This document shows, piece by piece, positions 1 to 8,559 of a stretch of DNA of 37,553 bases. The translations under genes and the position numbers were made by a program. Numbering within the stretch: the stretch's first letter is position 1; every line of letters starts with the position of its first letter. The stretch is taken from the NCBI GenBank assembly GCA_028281625.1, contig JANQJN010000190.1, positions 1 through 37,553 of the forward strand. The letters run 5' to 3'. Source of the DNA: Emcibacteraceae bacterium (lineage in GTDB: Bacteria > Pseudomonadota > Alphaproteobacteria > Sphingomonadales > Emcibacteraceae). The notes under the pieces are model-generated. The model was not told the DNA's origin, did not search any database, and saw only the letters and a list, made by a program, of their open reading frames with translations.

Positions 1-1
1 G

Positions 2-250
2 GTCAATGGTATTGCGCCGGGACTAACGATGATTTCAGAAACTCAGTCGCCGGAAAATTTTGAACTGGCGAGCCATCTTAATTTTGTCGGTGCGCCACTT
101 AACGTGCAGGATATAGCGGACACAGTGTTGCATCTTATAAGCAGTACCTCCATCAATGGCGTGGTGATCCCAGTGGATGGGGGTCAGAAAATGATGAATT
201 TTACCCGTGATGTTGTCGATGTGGCTGAAGGCATCCTTAAGAAAGATTAG
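2..250 (+). CDS. SDR family oxidoreductase, C-terminal fragment (5' end outside window)
   Basis: The open frame runs in from the left edge, and only about 82 C-terminal residues are present. It begins with a VNGIAPGLT-like stretch, the typical segment after the SDR active-site YxxxK. It ends with the substrate-loop and VIPVDGG signature that closes most classical short-chain dehydrogenases. The Q-S-x-E-x-F stretch after the PGLT motif resembles FolM/PTR1-type pteridine reductases, but the catalytic half is missing, so the substrate cannot be assigned. An internal ATG at 29 is not the real start. The stop TAG (248-250) overlaps the stop of convergent xth. Confidence 0.8.
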   Translation, partial: VNGIAPGLTMISETQSPENFELASHLNFVGAPLNVQDIADTVLHLISSTSINGVVIPVDGGQKMMNFTRDVVDVAEGILKKD

Positions 251-1044
251 AGCTCAATATCTACCATCACCGGCGCATGATCCGATGGTTTTTCCCAGCC
301 GCGCGCATCTTCAAGCACTGACATGGATTTCATCGTATCTTTAAGGGTCTGGCTGCACCAGACGTGATCCAGACGACGCCCCTTGTCCGACGCGCGCCAG
401 TCGCGGGCGCGGTATGACCACCAGCTATAGAGCCGCTCCGGCTCCGGGACAAAATGGCGCATCACATCGAACCAATCGTGCGCTTCCTGCACAGACAGCA
501 GCGCTTCGCATTCAACCGGCGTGTGGCTCACCACTTTAATCAGTTGTTTATGAGACCATACATCGCTTTCGTAAGGGGCGATATTCAGATCACCAACGAT
601 GATATGCTTACCGTCTTCGGGAAGTTCATGGGACCAGTCGGTCATTTCAGCGAGGAAATCCAGCTTATGAGCGAATTTATCATTAAGCGCCACGTCCGGC
701 GTATCTCCACCGGCGGGCACATAAAAATTATGCAACTTTATGCCGTTATCAAATTCCGTTTCCACATGACGGGCGTCACCCTTCTCACACCAATTTATTC
801 GCTCCTGTCGGGTGATAGGTATGCGGCTGAGCGTCGCGACACCATGGTAGCTTTTTTGTCCGGCAATGGCGTGATGATTTAGACCATATTTATCAAATAC
901 GTCTGCCGGAAACATATGGTCCTGTACCTTGGTTTCCTGCAGGCAGAGTATATCCGGATTATATTCGCTAAGCAGCTGTTCAACGATGTGGATGCGCGCG
1001 CGAACGCTGTTGATATTCCAAGTGATAAGCCTGATTTTTGACAT
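247..1044 (-). CDS. xthA: exodeoxyribonuclease III
   Basis: A 265-residue AP endonuclease/3'-exonuclease of the EEP superfamily, acting in base excision repair. Visible motifs in order: LITWNINSVRAR at the N-terminus; LCLQETKVQD with the metal-binding Glu (about residue 38); the GDLNIAP motif with catalytic Asp/Asn (about 151-157); and C-terminal RLDHVWCS and SDHAPVMVDI with the catalytic His. The length matches bacterial ExoIII (about 260-270). A GGGG ribosome site lies 6 nt before the ATG. It starts 12 nt after the stop of the acidic upstream gene, so the two are probably cotranscribed. Its stop overlaps the stop of the convergent SDR gene. Confidence 0.96.
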   Translation of the reverse strand: MSKIRLITWNINSVRARIHIVEQLLSEYNPDILCLQETKVQDHMFPADVFDKYGLNHHAIAGQKSYHGVATLSRIPITRQERINWCEKGDARHVETEFDNGIKLHNFYVPAGGDTPDVALNDKFAHKLDFLAEMTDWSHELPEDGKHIIVGDLNIAPYESDVWSHKQLIKVVSHTPVECEALLSVQEAHDWFDVMRHFVPEPERLYSWWSYRARDWRASDKGRRLDHVWCSQTLKDTMKSMSVLEDARGWEKPSDHAPVMVDIEL

Positions 1045-1056
1045 GTGATACCCCGG

Positions 1057-1659
1057 TTAAAATATATTCAGTGTATTGCCCGCAACGCCCAAGGGCCAAT
1101 GGCCACTTTCGTACAGGCGGAATTTTTGCGCAAACGGATGTGATTCTTCTTCGCCAGCGGCAATCACAAGGGCCGCTTGATAGCAGCATTGCACCGCCTG
1201 CCCGATGGCGGCGCGCAAGATTTCCTCATCATCAATACCCCAACGCATAGACGCGCTTTCAACCGCGTCTGTGATATAGACGGACGCCTTGCTGGTGATA
1301 TTGGTCAGCGCCACTTCAAGCACATCTTCTTCGATAAACTCAAGCGCTTCGTTAATCAATGAAGCCGCAAGTTGTTCTTCGGCTTCCCAGGCTGGGCTGT
1401 TCCAGTCGTTGGTTTCAAGACAGGAAATTGCATCTTCCCAATCTGGTACTTCGGCGGGATAGCTTTCGGGGAAGCCGAGCAGGTCGAGATATTCCCGTGC
1501 CGCACTAATGGTGCCCTGCTGCAACGGTTCGCCAATATGATGAAACCATTTTGTGGTTTTAAGAAGCTCTGCGAAGCGGGCCACAAGCATGAGTGTTGGG
1601 TATTCTTCCCCAACATCAAAATCTTCTATGTCTTCAATGTCGTTGTTGTCTTCACTCAT
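1057..1659 (-). CDS. conserved acidic protein of unknown function upstream of xthA
   Basis: A 200-residue protein that I do not recognise. The first 20 residues are almost entirely acidic (D/E/N). The rest is predicted mostly helical, with several Trp residues and a C-terminal segment (about 135-170) rich in Ala, Cys and Gln. No signal peptide or membrane segment is apparent, so it is probably cytosolic. It lies 12 nt upstream of xthA on the same strand, which implies cotranscription with a DNA repair enzyme. No Shine-Dalgarno sequence is visible before the ATG (RC of 1657-1659). A -10-like TAAGAT lies only about 15 nt upstream, so the leader may be very short. It is real by length, composition and operon spacing. 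Function is unknown. Confidence 0.8.
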   Translation of the reverse strand: MSEDNNDIEDIEDFDVGEEYPTLMLVARFAELLKTTKWFHHIGEPLQQGTISAAREYLDLLGFPESYPAEVPDWEDAISCLETNDWNSPAWEAEEQLAASLINEALEFIEEDVLEVALTNITSKASVYITDAVESASMRWGIDDEEILRAAIGQAVQCCYQAALVIAAGEEESHPFAQKFRLYESGHWPLGVAGNTLNIF

Positions 1660-1707
1660 ATGTGCACGTTAATCTTATGCTGTCCCCTCGACAAGATAAA
1701 TTATTAA

Positions 1708-1737
1708 TAAAAAACCCGGCCAGTTGACTGGCCGGGT
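1708..1737 (-). terminator. rho-independent terminator for lolA
   Basis: A perfect 11-bp GC-rich inverted repeat (ACCCGGCCAGT at 1714-1724 and its complement at 1727-1737). Read on the minus strand it is followed by TTTTT and more A/T. Orientation of the U-tract points to minus-strand transcripts coming from lolA, whose stop lies about 175 nt upstream. It also insulates lolA from the acidic gene-xthA unit that begins at 1659. Confidence 0.9.
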
Positions 1738-1913
1738 AAAGCTACAGTTTGTTGGAGCAAGAGGGAGGGGAAAAAGGAAAAAAACCTCTTGATCCAGAAA
1801 TCAGGACGATACGTCTCAGAGGAAGGTCAGATTTACCACATCATCCTGATCTACATATTACATATGGGTTAGATTGGTTAAATTTCAAGGGGCTAGCAGT
1901 GGAATTTTTTAGC
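1738..1913 (-). other. structured 3' untranslated region of lolA
   Basis: This stretch between the lolA stop and its terminator holds no convincing gene. An 85-codon plus-strand frame here runs antisense into lolA and looks like a shadow. It carries two further inverted repeats: CAAGAGG (1758-1764) with CCTCTTG (1785-1791), and ATCAGGA (1800-1806) with TCCTGAT (1844-1850). Together with the terminator hairpin this would give a folded RNA tail of roughly 200 nt. Confidence 0.4.
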
Positions 1914-2621
1914 CTATCTGCGCGGACCGCGGTTTCTTTGAGGGCGAGGATCATCGAAAGTAAAATGAGCGTCATCAACGGTGACATTATACTCTGGATT
2001 AAGTAAGGCAATCCGCGTTGTGTAGCCTTGAACGTCAACCACTTCCCAGGATTTAAGCTCCATAGTAGATTCTTCGAAAATGAGCGTAATATATCCCTGA
2101 TCTTTTTGATCTGGCTGCAGCACCGACATTTTAATGAGGCCAGCGAAACGGATCATTTCCGGAATTTCGATATCCTGATCCGATAAATCAATATGGTCAT
2201 CCACCAGCACATTAAGGGGTGTTTTATCAATGGGCCAACGGCTAACTTGTTTGATTTCATAATCTACAAAGGAAAGCATATCACCGTTGCTGACGACCAG
2301 AATGGGATTGTCGTGAGCATATTCAAAGCGGATTTTTCCTGGCCGCGCGAGAAAAATGGTTCCCTCATCCACATTGCCTTCAGGACCGCGCTGGACAAAG
2401 GTTGCTTTTAATGATCTGACTTTGTTCAGATTATCTTCAACACGGCTTAAAATATTTTCTCGGTCCTCACCTGCGATCACCGTTGGCGGTACATCAAAAC
2501 TCACCATCGCGGCTTTTTCTTCAGGCTTCTTTTCTTCTTCCTGCTGAAAAGAGCTTGCAGCTGGGCTTAGCATCGCCAGGCCTAAGGAAATTGAAACTAT
2601 GGAAAATACCTTTTTATTCAT
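1914..2621 (-). CDS. lolA: outer-membrane lipoprotein carrier protein LolA
   Basis: A 235-residue periplasmic chaperone that takes lipoproteins from LolCDE to the outer membrane. Residues 1-24 form a signal peptide (MNKK, hydrophobic core, Ala/Ser cleavage region). A Glu/Lys-rich spacer (about 25-40) precedes the LolA domain. Family marks include SLKATFVQ near the start of the fold, GTIFLARPGKIRFEY with the characteristic PGKxRxEY, a following DNPxLVVSNGxxL strand, and KSWEVVDxQG near the end. The Arg-rich C-terminus is unusual but short. In alphaproteobacteria lolA usually sits between ftsK and xth. Here a divergently oriented serine hydrolase separates it from ftsK, and the acidic gene lies between it and xth. 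Confidence 0.93.
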   Translation of the reverse strand: MNKKVFSIVSISLGLAMLSPAASSFQQEEEKKPEEKAAMVSFDVPPTVIAGEDRENILSRVEDNLNKVRSLKATFVQRGPEGNVDEGTIFLARPGKIRFEYAHDNPILVVSNGDMLSFVDYEIKQVSRWPIDKTPLNVLVDDHIDLSDQDIEIPEMIRFAGLIKMSVLQPDQKDQGYITLIFEESTMELKSWEVVDVQGYTTRIALLNPEYNVTVDDAHFTFDDPRPQRNRGPRR

Positions 2622-2713
2622 ATGAGTTTATTGGTTCCAGTGTTGAATTAATTCGAATTGCTCATAATGCAACTGTAGTTGTACATTAAGGTAGAAATTA
2701 GACAATATAAATT

Positions 2714-2730
2714 AAAATTATCATAATTTT
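2714..2730. repeat. AT-rich perfect inverted repeat upstream of serine hydrolase
   Basis: AAAATTAT (2714-2721) and ATAATTTT (2723-2730) form a perfect 8-bp inverted repeat with a 1-nt spacer, just upstream of the ribosome site of the serine hydrolase. It sits in the divergent lolA/hydrolase promoter region and could be an operator. No U-tract or GC stem supports a terminator. Confidence 0.4.
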
Positions 2731-2747
2731 CAGTGCGGAGGGTCTTT

Positions 2748-4046
2748 TTGAATAACCTATTGAAATCACTTATTATTTCTGTGGCGACGGTAAATATGTC
2801 AGCCTGTGCACAGGAAACACCCGCTGAAAAGAGTGATGAATTTCGCTCAACCTCTACCGTCGAGGAAACTCGCGCTCAAATCTCTCGGGTGAGAACGGAT
2901 GACATCTGGTGGACCGTATACGGAGAGGACCAGGCCTGGAATTTTAAAAATCTGCACCGATTTATGCCGACGGTAAGTGTTTACCGTGACGGTCAGGTCA
3001 AAATGCTCGAGGAAGCCATAAATCCCGCTATTGCCGTATTTGAGATAGAGACAGAAGAAGGGTCTATGCCCTTTAGCGATTTCATTAACAGCAATCATAC
3101 AACGCTGATGTCACTGGTGATCCTTCATAAAGGAAAAATTGCTTTTGAGGCGTACCCGCGTTCTGAACCATACGAAAAGCCGGTGTATTGGTCGGTGGCC
3201 AAAGTGTTTGTTTCATCGGTGCTTGCGATACTAGAAGATCGCGGGGAAGTGGATGTCTCTAACCCCATCGATTTTTATATTGAAGAACTAAGGGGATCAT
3301 CCTTTGAAGGGGTAAAAATCCGTAATATTCTCGATATGGCGACGGGGGTTGAGTGCGCCGAAGAATATGTAGATAAAGAAAGTTGTTATTATCAATATTC
3401 CATGACTGTGGGGGATGGGCATTTCGATGAAAATTCGCCTGATAACCCTTACGAGCTTTTGGCATCAATTGAGGTGCCAAGATATGAGGAGCAAGGCACA
3501 GATTTTCAATATAGCGGCGTTAACACGTTCTTGCTCAGTTGGCTCGTGGAGAAAATCACGGGCATGCCGTTTCAGGATGCTTTCAGTAAAGAAATTTGGA
3601 CCAAGATCGGCGCGGAAAGTGACGGCTCCTATATTGCACCACGCTTCGGTGTTCCTGTAACCCATGGTGGTTTTCTCGCCCGTGCGCGTGATGTGGCGCG
3701 ATTTGGGCTTTTGTACACGCCCAGCTACACCGCCGTTACGGACGACAAGATAATATCGGACCGACTGATTAACCTTCTCAAAAACGAAGGCAATGACAAG
3801 CTGTTTGAGCGTTATCGAGATGCTGGATATATGGGAGATGATCCAAAATACCCGGCTTATCAGTGGGATCAGATTTACCAGAACAATGATTTTTATAAAG
3901 GTGGCTGGGCTGGACAGGGCCTGCTGGTTAATCCAGACCGTGATACGGTTGTAGTTTACACCGGGTACTTCAAGGAAGATCAAAGCGAGGTTGACATGCT
4001 ACCAATTTTACGCGACATGATGAACAGCCTTTACGGGGATCAATAA
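2748..4046 (+). CDS. beta-lactamase-fold serine hydrolase, probable lipoprotein
   Basis: About 432 residues of the class C beta-lactamase/6-aminohexanoate-dimer hydrolase family (Pfam Beta-lactamase). The nucleophile motif SVAK (SxxK) is near residue 150, followed by the YSGVN tyrosine motif near 255, and a C-terminal GGWAGQG-LLVNPDRD segment that fits the third active-site region. An in-frame GTG at 2733 is possible. I prefer the TTG at 2748 because GGAGGG (2737-2742) lies 5 nt before it. The N-terminus is then a signal peptide ending in MSAC, a weak lipobox with Met instead of Leu at -3. Esterase, amidase or peptidase activity cannot be told apart. Its 3' end overlaps the ftsK 3' end by 7 nt. 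Confidence 0.88.
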   Translation: MNNLLKSLIISVATVNMSACAQETPAEKSDEFRSTSTVEETRAQISRVRTDDIWWTVYGEDQAWNFKNLHRFMPTVSVYRDGQVKMLEEAINPAIAVFEIETEEGSMPFSDFINSNHTTLMSLVILHKGKIAFEAYPRSEPYEKPVYWSVAKVFVSSVLAILEDRGEVDVSNPIDFYIEELRGSSFEGVKIRNILDMATGVECAEEYVDKESCYYQYSMTVGDGHFDENSPDNPYELLASIEVPRYEEQGTDFQYSGVNTFLLSWLVEKITGMPFQDAFSKEIWTKIGAESDGSYIAPRFGVPVTHGGFLARARDVARFGLLYTPSYTAVTDDKIISDRLINLLKNEGNDKLFERYRDAGYMGDDPKYPAYQWDQIYQNNDFYKGGWAGQGLLVNPDRDTVVVYTGYFKEDQSEVDMLPILRDMMNSLYGDQ

Positions 4047-6451
4047 TCTTCTGAATGATCCTGTACAAGCACTTCTCGCTTACCAACATGATTGGCGCTG
4101 CTGACCACGCCTTCCCGCTCCATTTTATCAATGATATTGGCGGCGCGGTTATACCCGATCTGTAGTTGGCGCTGAATATAACTGGTTGAGGCCTTTTGAT
4201 CGCGGGCGACGATAGCGACGGCACGGTCATAAAGTTCATCACCACTGGGTTTTCCGGCGTTTGGCGTCATTTGCGAATTTTGTAAAAATTGGCTGTCAAA
4301 GCCTTCGTCAGGCTCTTCGACCACATTATTGATATAATCTGGTTTACCTTGCTTCTTAAGCGCTTTTACAATCCGTTCCACTTCTTTGTCACTGACGAAA
4401 GGCCCATGGACACGGGTGATGCGACCACCACCGGCCATATGGAGCATGTCGCCCATGCCAAGCAACTGTTCTGCCCCCTGCTCACCAAGGATTGTGCGAC
4501 TGTCAATCTTCGATGTTACCTGGAACGCCACTCGGGTCGGGAAGTTCGCTTTAATGGTTCCGGTAATCACATCTACCGATGGCCTTTGGGTTGCCATGAT
4601 AAGGTGGATGCCAGCTGCGCGAGCCATTTGCGCGAGCCGTTGGATCAGTTGCTCAATATCCTTACCAGCAACCAGCATCAGATCTGCCATTTCATCGACC
4701 ACCACCACGATCATGGGAAGCGGTGTGAGATCTAGGTTTTCTTCTTCATAAATTGGTTTTCCGGTGCTGGGATCAAAGCCGGTTTGGACTTTGCGAATGA
4801 TGTTCTCACTCTTGTTGCGTGCTTCTTCCAGCCGTTTGTTATAGGCCGTGATGTTTCTTACCTGAAGCTTGGCCATATTCTGGTATCGATGTTCCATTTC
4901 GCGCACCGCCCATTTAAGCGCAACAACGGCTTTCTTGGGGTCCGTCACCACAGGAGTGAGCAGATGCGGAATATCATCATAAACGGAAAGCTCAAGCATT
5001 TTTGGGTCAACCATGATCAGGCGGCATTCTGCGGGGGTAAGTTTATAGAGAAGCGACAGGATCATAACGTTAATCGCTACCGACTTACCAGATCCCGTTG
5101 TACCCGCCACAAGCAAATGGGGCATGGACGCAATATCCGCCACAATCGGGTCACCACCAATATCCTTACCAAGGGCCATGGGGAGCTTCGCTTTACTGTC
5201 TTCATAAACGCTCGACGAGAGAATTTCGCGAAGGGCGACGATTTCTCGTTTACTGTTGGGAAGTTCAATGCCGATGGCATTTTTACCCGATACAACCGCG
5301 ACACGCGCTGATGTTGCACTCATGGAGCGGGCGATATCATCCGCCAGGTTTATAACCCGTGATGATTTTGTTCCCGGTGCGGGCTCTAGCTCATACAGGG
5401 TTACAACAGGTCCTGGACGGACTTTGGTAATTTCTCCTTTAACACCAAAATCATCAAGCACTGCTTCCAGCATGCGCGCATTTTGCTCAAGCGCATCGTG
5501 AGTTAGGCGTTCTTGCTCGTTTAAGGGTTTTGGCGCGGAAAGTAAACTCAATGAAGGTAGCGCAAACTCACCTTCTGGCAGAATATCCAGCATGGGTTGA
5601 CGTTCTTTTGTTTCTCTACGGCTGGTTTTTACCGGTTTCTTTTCCGGATTGATGATCGGAATTTCCCGCTTTTCTTTTTGTGAGCTGGACTTTAGTGGTG
5701 GCTCTTTGCGGGTTTTCGACTTGTTTTTGCGTACATCAACTTCGTGTCCGGTTTGCGATTTTGGGGAGCGCTTGAATAACCTGACGATGAACATAAGTGC
5801 CGCAAGTGCGTAACGAGCAATTGAAAACACGAAGCCTTTAATCTTTTGCGTGATCATTTTCCATTCTTCACGGTCAAGCCCGGCGGCATAGAAAAAGAAC
5901 ACCAATGTTAAAATCGCGAAAAATATCCCCACTGCAATTGGATAATAACTGATTCCCACCATTGCAATCAGGCTCTGCACCCAGTTAAGAAGCATCTGTC
6001 CCAGAAAACCACCAAGCCCAACACCATCCAAAATCCACGCTTCGGTAAAGGGCATGATTGCGAACATCAAAGCAGAACATAACACAAGGCAAGGCCACGC
6101 AAGCAAATGCATGAATAAGTAAGGTAAACCTTTTAATGAAATGACCCTCCATCCCCAGGTTGCCAGCGGCAGTACCAGCACATAGGCTCCTAGACCTAAA
6201 CTTTGTAATAGAATGTCGGCACTCCAGGAGCCGGGCAGACCCAAAAGGTTGGTAACGGGGCCATCGACGCCAGTGTTGTAACTTGGGTCATTGACGTCAT
6301 ATGTTATGAATGCAGCAACTGCTGCGACAAACATCAGGATCAGCGCACTGCCCCACAGTCGGATCACTGCTTTACTCAAAAAGTCTGAAACCGATTGCGG
6401 TAGAAGTGATTTCTTAGCATTCTTTTTTATGGAACTGCGCCTACTTGCCAA
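4040..6451 (-). CDS. ftsK: DNA translocase FtsK
   Basis: An 803-residue septal dsDNA motor that clears chromosome termini and activates XerCD. The N-terminus carries about four membrane helices (roughly residues 30-190). A short basic/Pro linker follows, then the alpha/beta motor: Walker A GTTGSGKS, Walker B VVVVDEMADL, the MATQRPSVDVITG segment and EQGAEQLLGMGDML. The C-terminal gamma winged helix (about 730-800) has SYIQRQLQIGYNRAA, which reads KOPS sites. The start is a TTG (complement of 6449-6451), supported by AGGGA 6 nt upstream. The linker is short compared with E. coli FtsK (1329 aa), as usual in alphaproteobacteria. XerC is encoded in the same window (about 32 kb). Confidence 0.97.
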   Translation of the reverse strand: MASRRSSIKKNAKKSLLPQSVSDFLSKAVIRLWGSALILMFVAAVAAFITYDVNDPSYNTGVDGPVTNLLGLPGSWSADILLQSLGLGAYVLVLPLATWGWRVISLKGLPYLFMHLLAWPCLVLCSALMFAIMPFTEAWILDGVGLGGFLGQMLLNWVQSLIAMVGISYYPIAVGIFFAILTLVFFFYAAGLDREEWKMITQKIKGFVFSIARYALAALMFIVRLFKRSPKSQTGHEVDVRKNKSKTRKEPPLKSSSQKEKREIPIINPEKKPVKTSRRETKERQPMLDILPEGEFALPSLSLLSAPKPLNEQERLTHDALEQNARMLEAVLDDFGVKGEITKVRPGPVVTLYELEPAPGTKSSRVINLADDIARSMSATSARVAVVSGKNAIGIELPNSKREIVALREILSSSVYEDSKAKLPMALGKDIGGDPIVADIASMPHLLVAGTTGSGKSVAINVMILSLLYKLTPAECRLIMVDPKMLELSVYDDIPHLLTPVVTDPKKAVVALKWAVREMEHRYQNMAKLQVRNITAYNKRLEEARNKSENIIRKVQTGFDPSTGKPIYEEENLDLTPLPMIVVVVDEMADLMLVAGKDIEQLIQRLAQMARAAGIHLIMATQRPSVDVITGTIKANFPTRVAFQVTSKIDSRTILGEQGAEQLLGMGDMLHMAGGGRITRVHGPFVSDKEVERIVKALKKQGKPDYINNVVEEPDEGFDSQFLQNSQMTPNAGKPSGDELYDRAVAIVARDQKASTSYIQRQLQIGYNRAANIIDKMEREGVVSSANHVGKREVLVQDHSEDY

Positions 6452-6696
6452 TGAGCTTCCCTAAGTTCGAATATCTGTTAAGTGATTAAAATATATTATC
6501 ATTATGTCATAGAACAAGGCAAATATATGGCTAATTTAGTTGGATTTGGCTTAATTGTGCCGATTATTTTCAAATTGATGACGTAATGACGTCAAAAAAA
6601 GTTTAAATTTCTGATCCATATCAAATTTCGAAGAGCGATATTAATTGCGTCGCACCAACACCATACTATAATGAACGCATAGAAAAGAGCATGTGA
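6452..6696. promoter_or_regulatory. divergent ftsK / FAD-hydroxylase intergenic region
   Basis: 245 bp without a gene. It contains a good sigma-70-type promoter for the plus-strand hydroxylase: TTGCGT (6645-6650), 16 bp, TATAAT (6667-6672). The predicted start near 6679 leaves about an 18-nt leader. It also contains TGACGT (6579-6584) followed 8 bp later by the perfect palindrome TGACGTCA (6587-6594). No convincing minus-strand -35/-10 for ftsK was found by eye. Confidence 0.55.
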
Positions 6697-7905
6697 ATGA
6701 ATAAAACAGATGTATTGATATCCGGTGCTGGTGTGGTTGGAATGACACTGGCTTATGCGCTTGCAAAACATGGTCTTAAAGTTGTGATTGTGGATGCGCT
6801 TGACGTTGCAAATTCACTCAATGATGAATTTGATGGGCGCTCATATGCCATCTCTTACGCCCCATATGTCATGCTTGAAACCATTGGCCTTTGGGATCGG
6901 ATCGGACATCAGGCGCAGCCCATCGAAGAAATACATGTAACAGATGGCAATAGCCCAATATTCCTGCATTTTGATAAAGAAGAGTTGGGCGATGGTCCTC
7001 TTGGCCAAATGGTTGAAGTGCGTCATATTCGCGCAGGGCTTTTTGAGGCAATCAGCGAAGAGAAAAACATCACGTTGATGGCACCTGATAAAATTGTCAG
7101 CACTGAGAATAAATCCGGCCATGTGGAAGTAACGCTTGAAAATGGATCAAAGGTAAATGCAACGCTTCTTGTCGCCGCAGAAGGCAGGGGATCGACGCTG
7201 CGACAACAAAATGATATCCGCATCAGAACCTGGGATTATAATCAAACTGCTATTGTAACCACCGTGGAGCATGAACTTGACCACCAGGGCATCGCCCATG
7301 AAAAATTCTATCCCAGCGGTCCTTTCGCCATATTACCGCTTCATGACAGCAAGTCGTCAATTGTTTGGTGCGAAAAGCCGGAACGTGCTAAAACAATCAT
7401 GGCTCTTAGTGACCGTGCGTTTGATGCTGAGCTTTCAAAAAAATTCGGTGATTTTCTCGGTGATGTTAAATCACTAGGCCTGCGCTGGTCCTACCCGCTA
7501 ACCATGCAACTTGCTGATGATTATACCGGTGAGCGTTTCTGTCTGATTGGCGATGCAGCACACGGTATTCATCCAATAGCCGGTCAGGGATTTAATCTTG
7601 GGCTTCGGGATATTGCTGCGCTCACTGAAGTGTTGGTAAACGCACATCGGCTGGGCGGGGATATTGGTTCAGAACTGGTGCTTGAGCGCTATGTACATTG
7701 GCGGCGCACGGATAACAATATTCTGGCCCTGGGTATGGACGGGCTTACGCGGCTTTTTTCCAATGATTATCCCATCATCAAAATGGCAAGGCGCGTCGGC
7801 ATTGCTGCAGTGGAAGAAATGCCGCCGGTCAAAAAGTTTTTCATGAAACACGCGCGTGGTACGGTTGGAAAACTACCAAAGCTGCTCAAGGGACGCTCAC
7901 TTTAA
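6697..7905 (+). CDS. UbiH/UbiF/COQ6-family FAD-dependent hydroxylase (ubiquinone biosynthesis)
   Basis: A 402-residue aromatic-ring monooxygenase of the UbiH/UbiI/UbiF/UbiL group. The N-terminal Rossmann motif is [12 protein letters not shown] (GxGxxG, about residues 8-20). The C-terminal FAD/ribityl motif is [24 protein letters not shown] (about 280-305), diagnostic for this group. The central DG motif reads AAEGRGST, with Glu replacing the usual Asp. Which ring carbon it hydroxylates (C1, C5 or C6) cannot be decided from sequence. Promoter TTGCGT/TATAAT lies just upstream. The YceI gene follows after 41 bp. Confidence 0.9.
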   Translation: MNKTDVLISGAGVVGMTLAYALAKHGLKVVIVDALDVANSLNDEFDGRSYAISYAPYVMLETIGLWDRIGHQAQPIEEIHVTDGNSPIFLHFDKEELGDGPLGQMVEVRHIRAGLFEAISEEKNITLMAPDKIVSTENKSGHVEVTLENGSKVNATLLVAAEGRGSTLRQQNDIRIRTWDYNQTAIVTTVEHELDHQGIAHEKFYPSGPFAILPLHDSKSSIVWCEKPERAKTIMALSDRAFDAELSKKFGDFLGDVKSLGLRWSYPLTMQLADDYTGERFCLIGDAAHGIHPIAGQGFNLGLRDIAALTEVLVNAHRLGGDIGSELVLERYVHWRRTDNNILALGMDGLTRLFSNDYPIIKMARRVGIAAVEEMPPVKKFFMKHARGTVGKLPKLLKGRSL

Positions 7906-7910
7906 AGTGA
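7897..7910. repeat. 14-bp perfect palindrome over a stop codon
   Basis: TCACTTTAAAGTGA is perfectly self-complementary and contains the TAA stop of the FAD hydroxylase at its centre. It is too AT-rich at the core and lacks a loop and U-tract, so it is not a standard terminator. Confidence 0.35.
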
Positions 7911-7946
7911 CTTGATGGTGATTGGATTAGTATCTATCCTGAAGCC

Positions 7947-8552
7947 ATGACAGCCCGAACCACTACTGCCTGCTTTTTGTGTGCGTGCCATTTCCTTTGG
8001 CTAGATTTGGCGGTGGCGCAAGACGAAAACTGCATCGAAATTTATGAAATTGATAAAACCTATACCAATATCATGTGGTATGCCAGCCGTATGGGTTTTT
8101 CCCGCACCATTGGCAAATTCGAAGAATTTGAAGGCATAATCAACCTCAACAATTGTGATGTAAGCAAGAGCGATATTTACATCACAATTGACACAGAAAG
8201 CATAACCAGTGGTGTGGATGAGGTGGATCAGCAGCTTAGAAGCCGAACCTTTTTTGATGTGGAAAACCATCCAACGGCCATTTTCGAAAGCACAGGAATT
8301 ACCTTAAAAGAAAGGGACACTGCGGAAGTAAAAGGGAATTTTACCATGTTGGGCAACACCCGAGAAATAAGTCTTGAGGTTCGGTTTAACCGACGGGCCA
8401 TGGACCCGATTATAAATCAGATGAGAACGGGATATTCTATCAAAACAACACTGCAGAGATCAAAATGGGGGATGGATCAACTGCTCGCATTCGTATCAGA
8501 TGATATTAATATAGCGATAGAAGCTGAAGCGCTTAGGATAAGTCAGGAGTGA
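7947..8552 (+). CDS. YceI-family periplasmic lipid-binding-like protein
   Basis: 201 residues with an N-terminal signal peptide (residues 1-24, ending near VAQ). The YceI beta-barrel follows: the opening Y-E-I-D-K-x-Y-T-x-I strand, the GFSRTIGKFEEFEG motif, DIYITIDTESITSGVDEVDQQLRSRTFFDVENHPTAIFEST (all classic YceI features), GNFTMLGNTREISLEV and a closing strand. YceI proteins are lipocalin-like and bind isoprenoid or amide lipids in some species. The neighbouring quinone-ring hydroxylase fits with an isoprenoid ligand, which is an inference. The stop lies 7 nt from the convergent Trm112-like gene. Confidence 0.92.
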   Translation: MTARTTTACFLCACHFLWLDLAVAQDENCIEIYEIDKTYTNIMWYASRMGFSRTIGKFEEFEGIINLNNCDVSKSDIYITIDTESITSGVDEVDQQLRSRTFFDVENHPTAIFESTGITLKERDTAEVKGNFTMLGNTREISLEVRFNRRAMDPIINQMRTGYSIKTTLQRSKWGMDQLLAFVSDDINIAIEAEALRISQE

Positions 8553-8559
8553 ATGTTCT

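Noticed and set aside
1749..2006. 85-codon plus-strand frame downstream of the lolA terminator region
   Set aside because: It runs antisense into lolA, has no family resemblance, and the shared part is explained by lolA codons. No evidence for a real gene.
7897..7910. Palindrome over the hydroxylase stop as a terminator
   Set aside because: No loop, AT-rich core and no following U-tract; the next gene starts only 41 bp downstream on the same strand.
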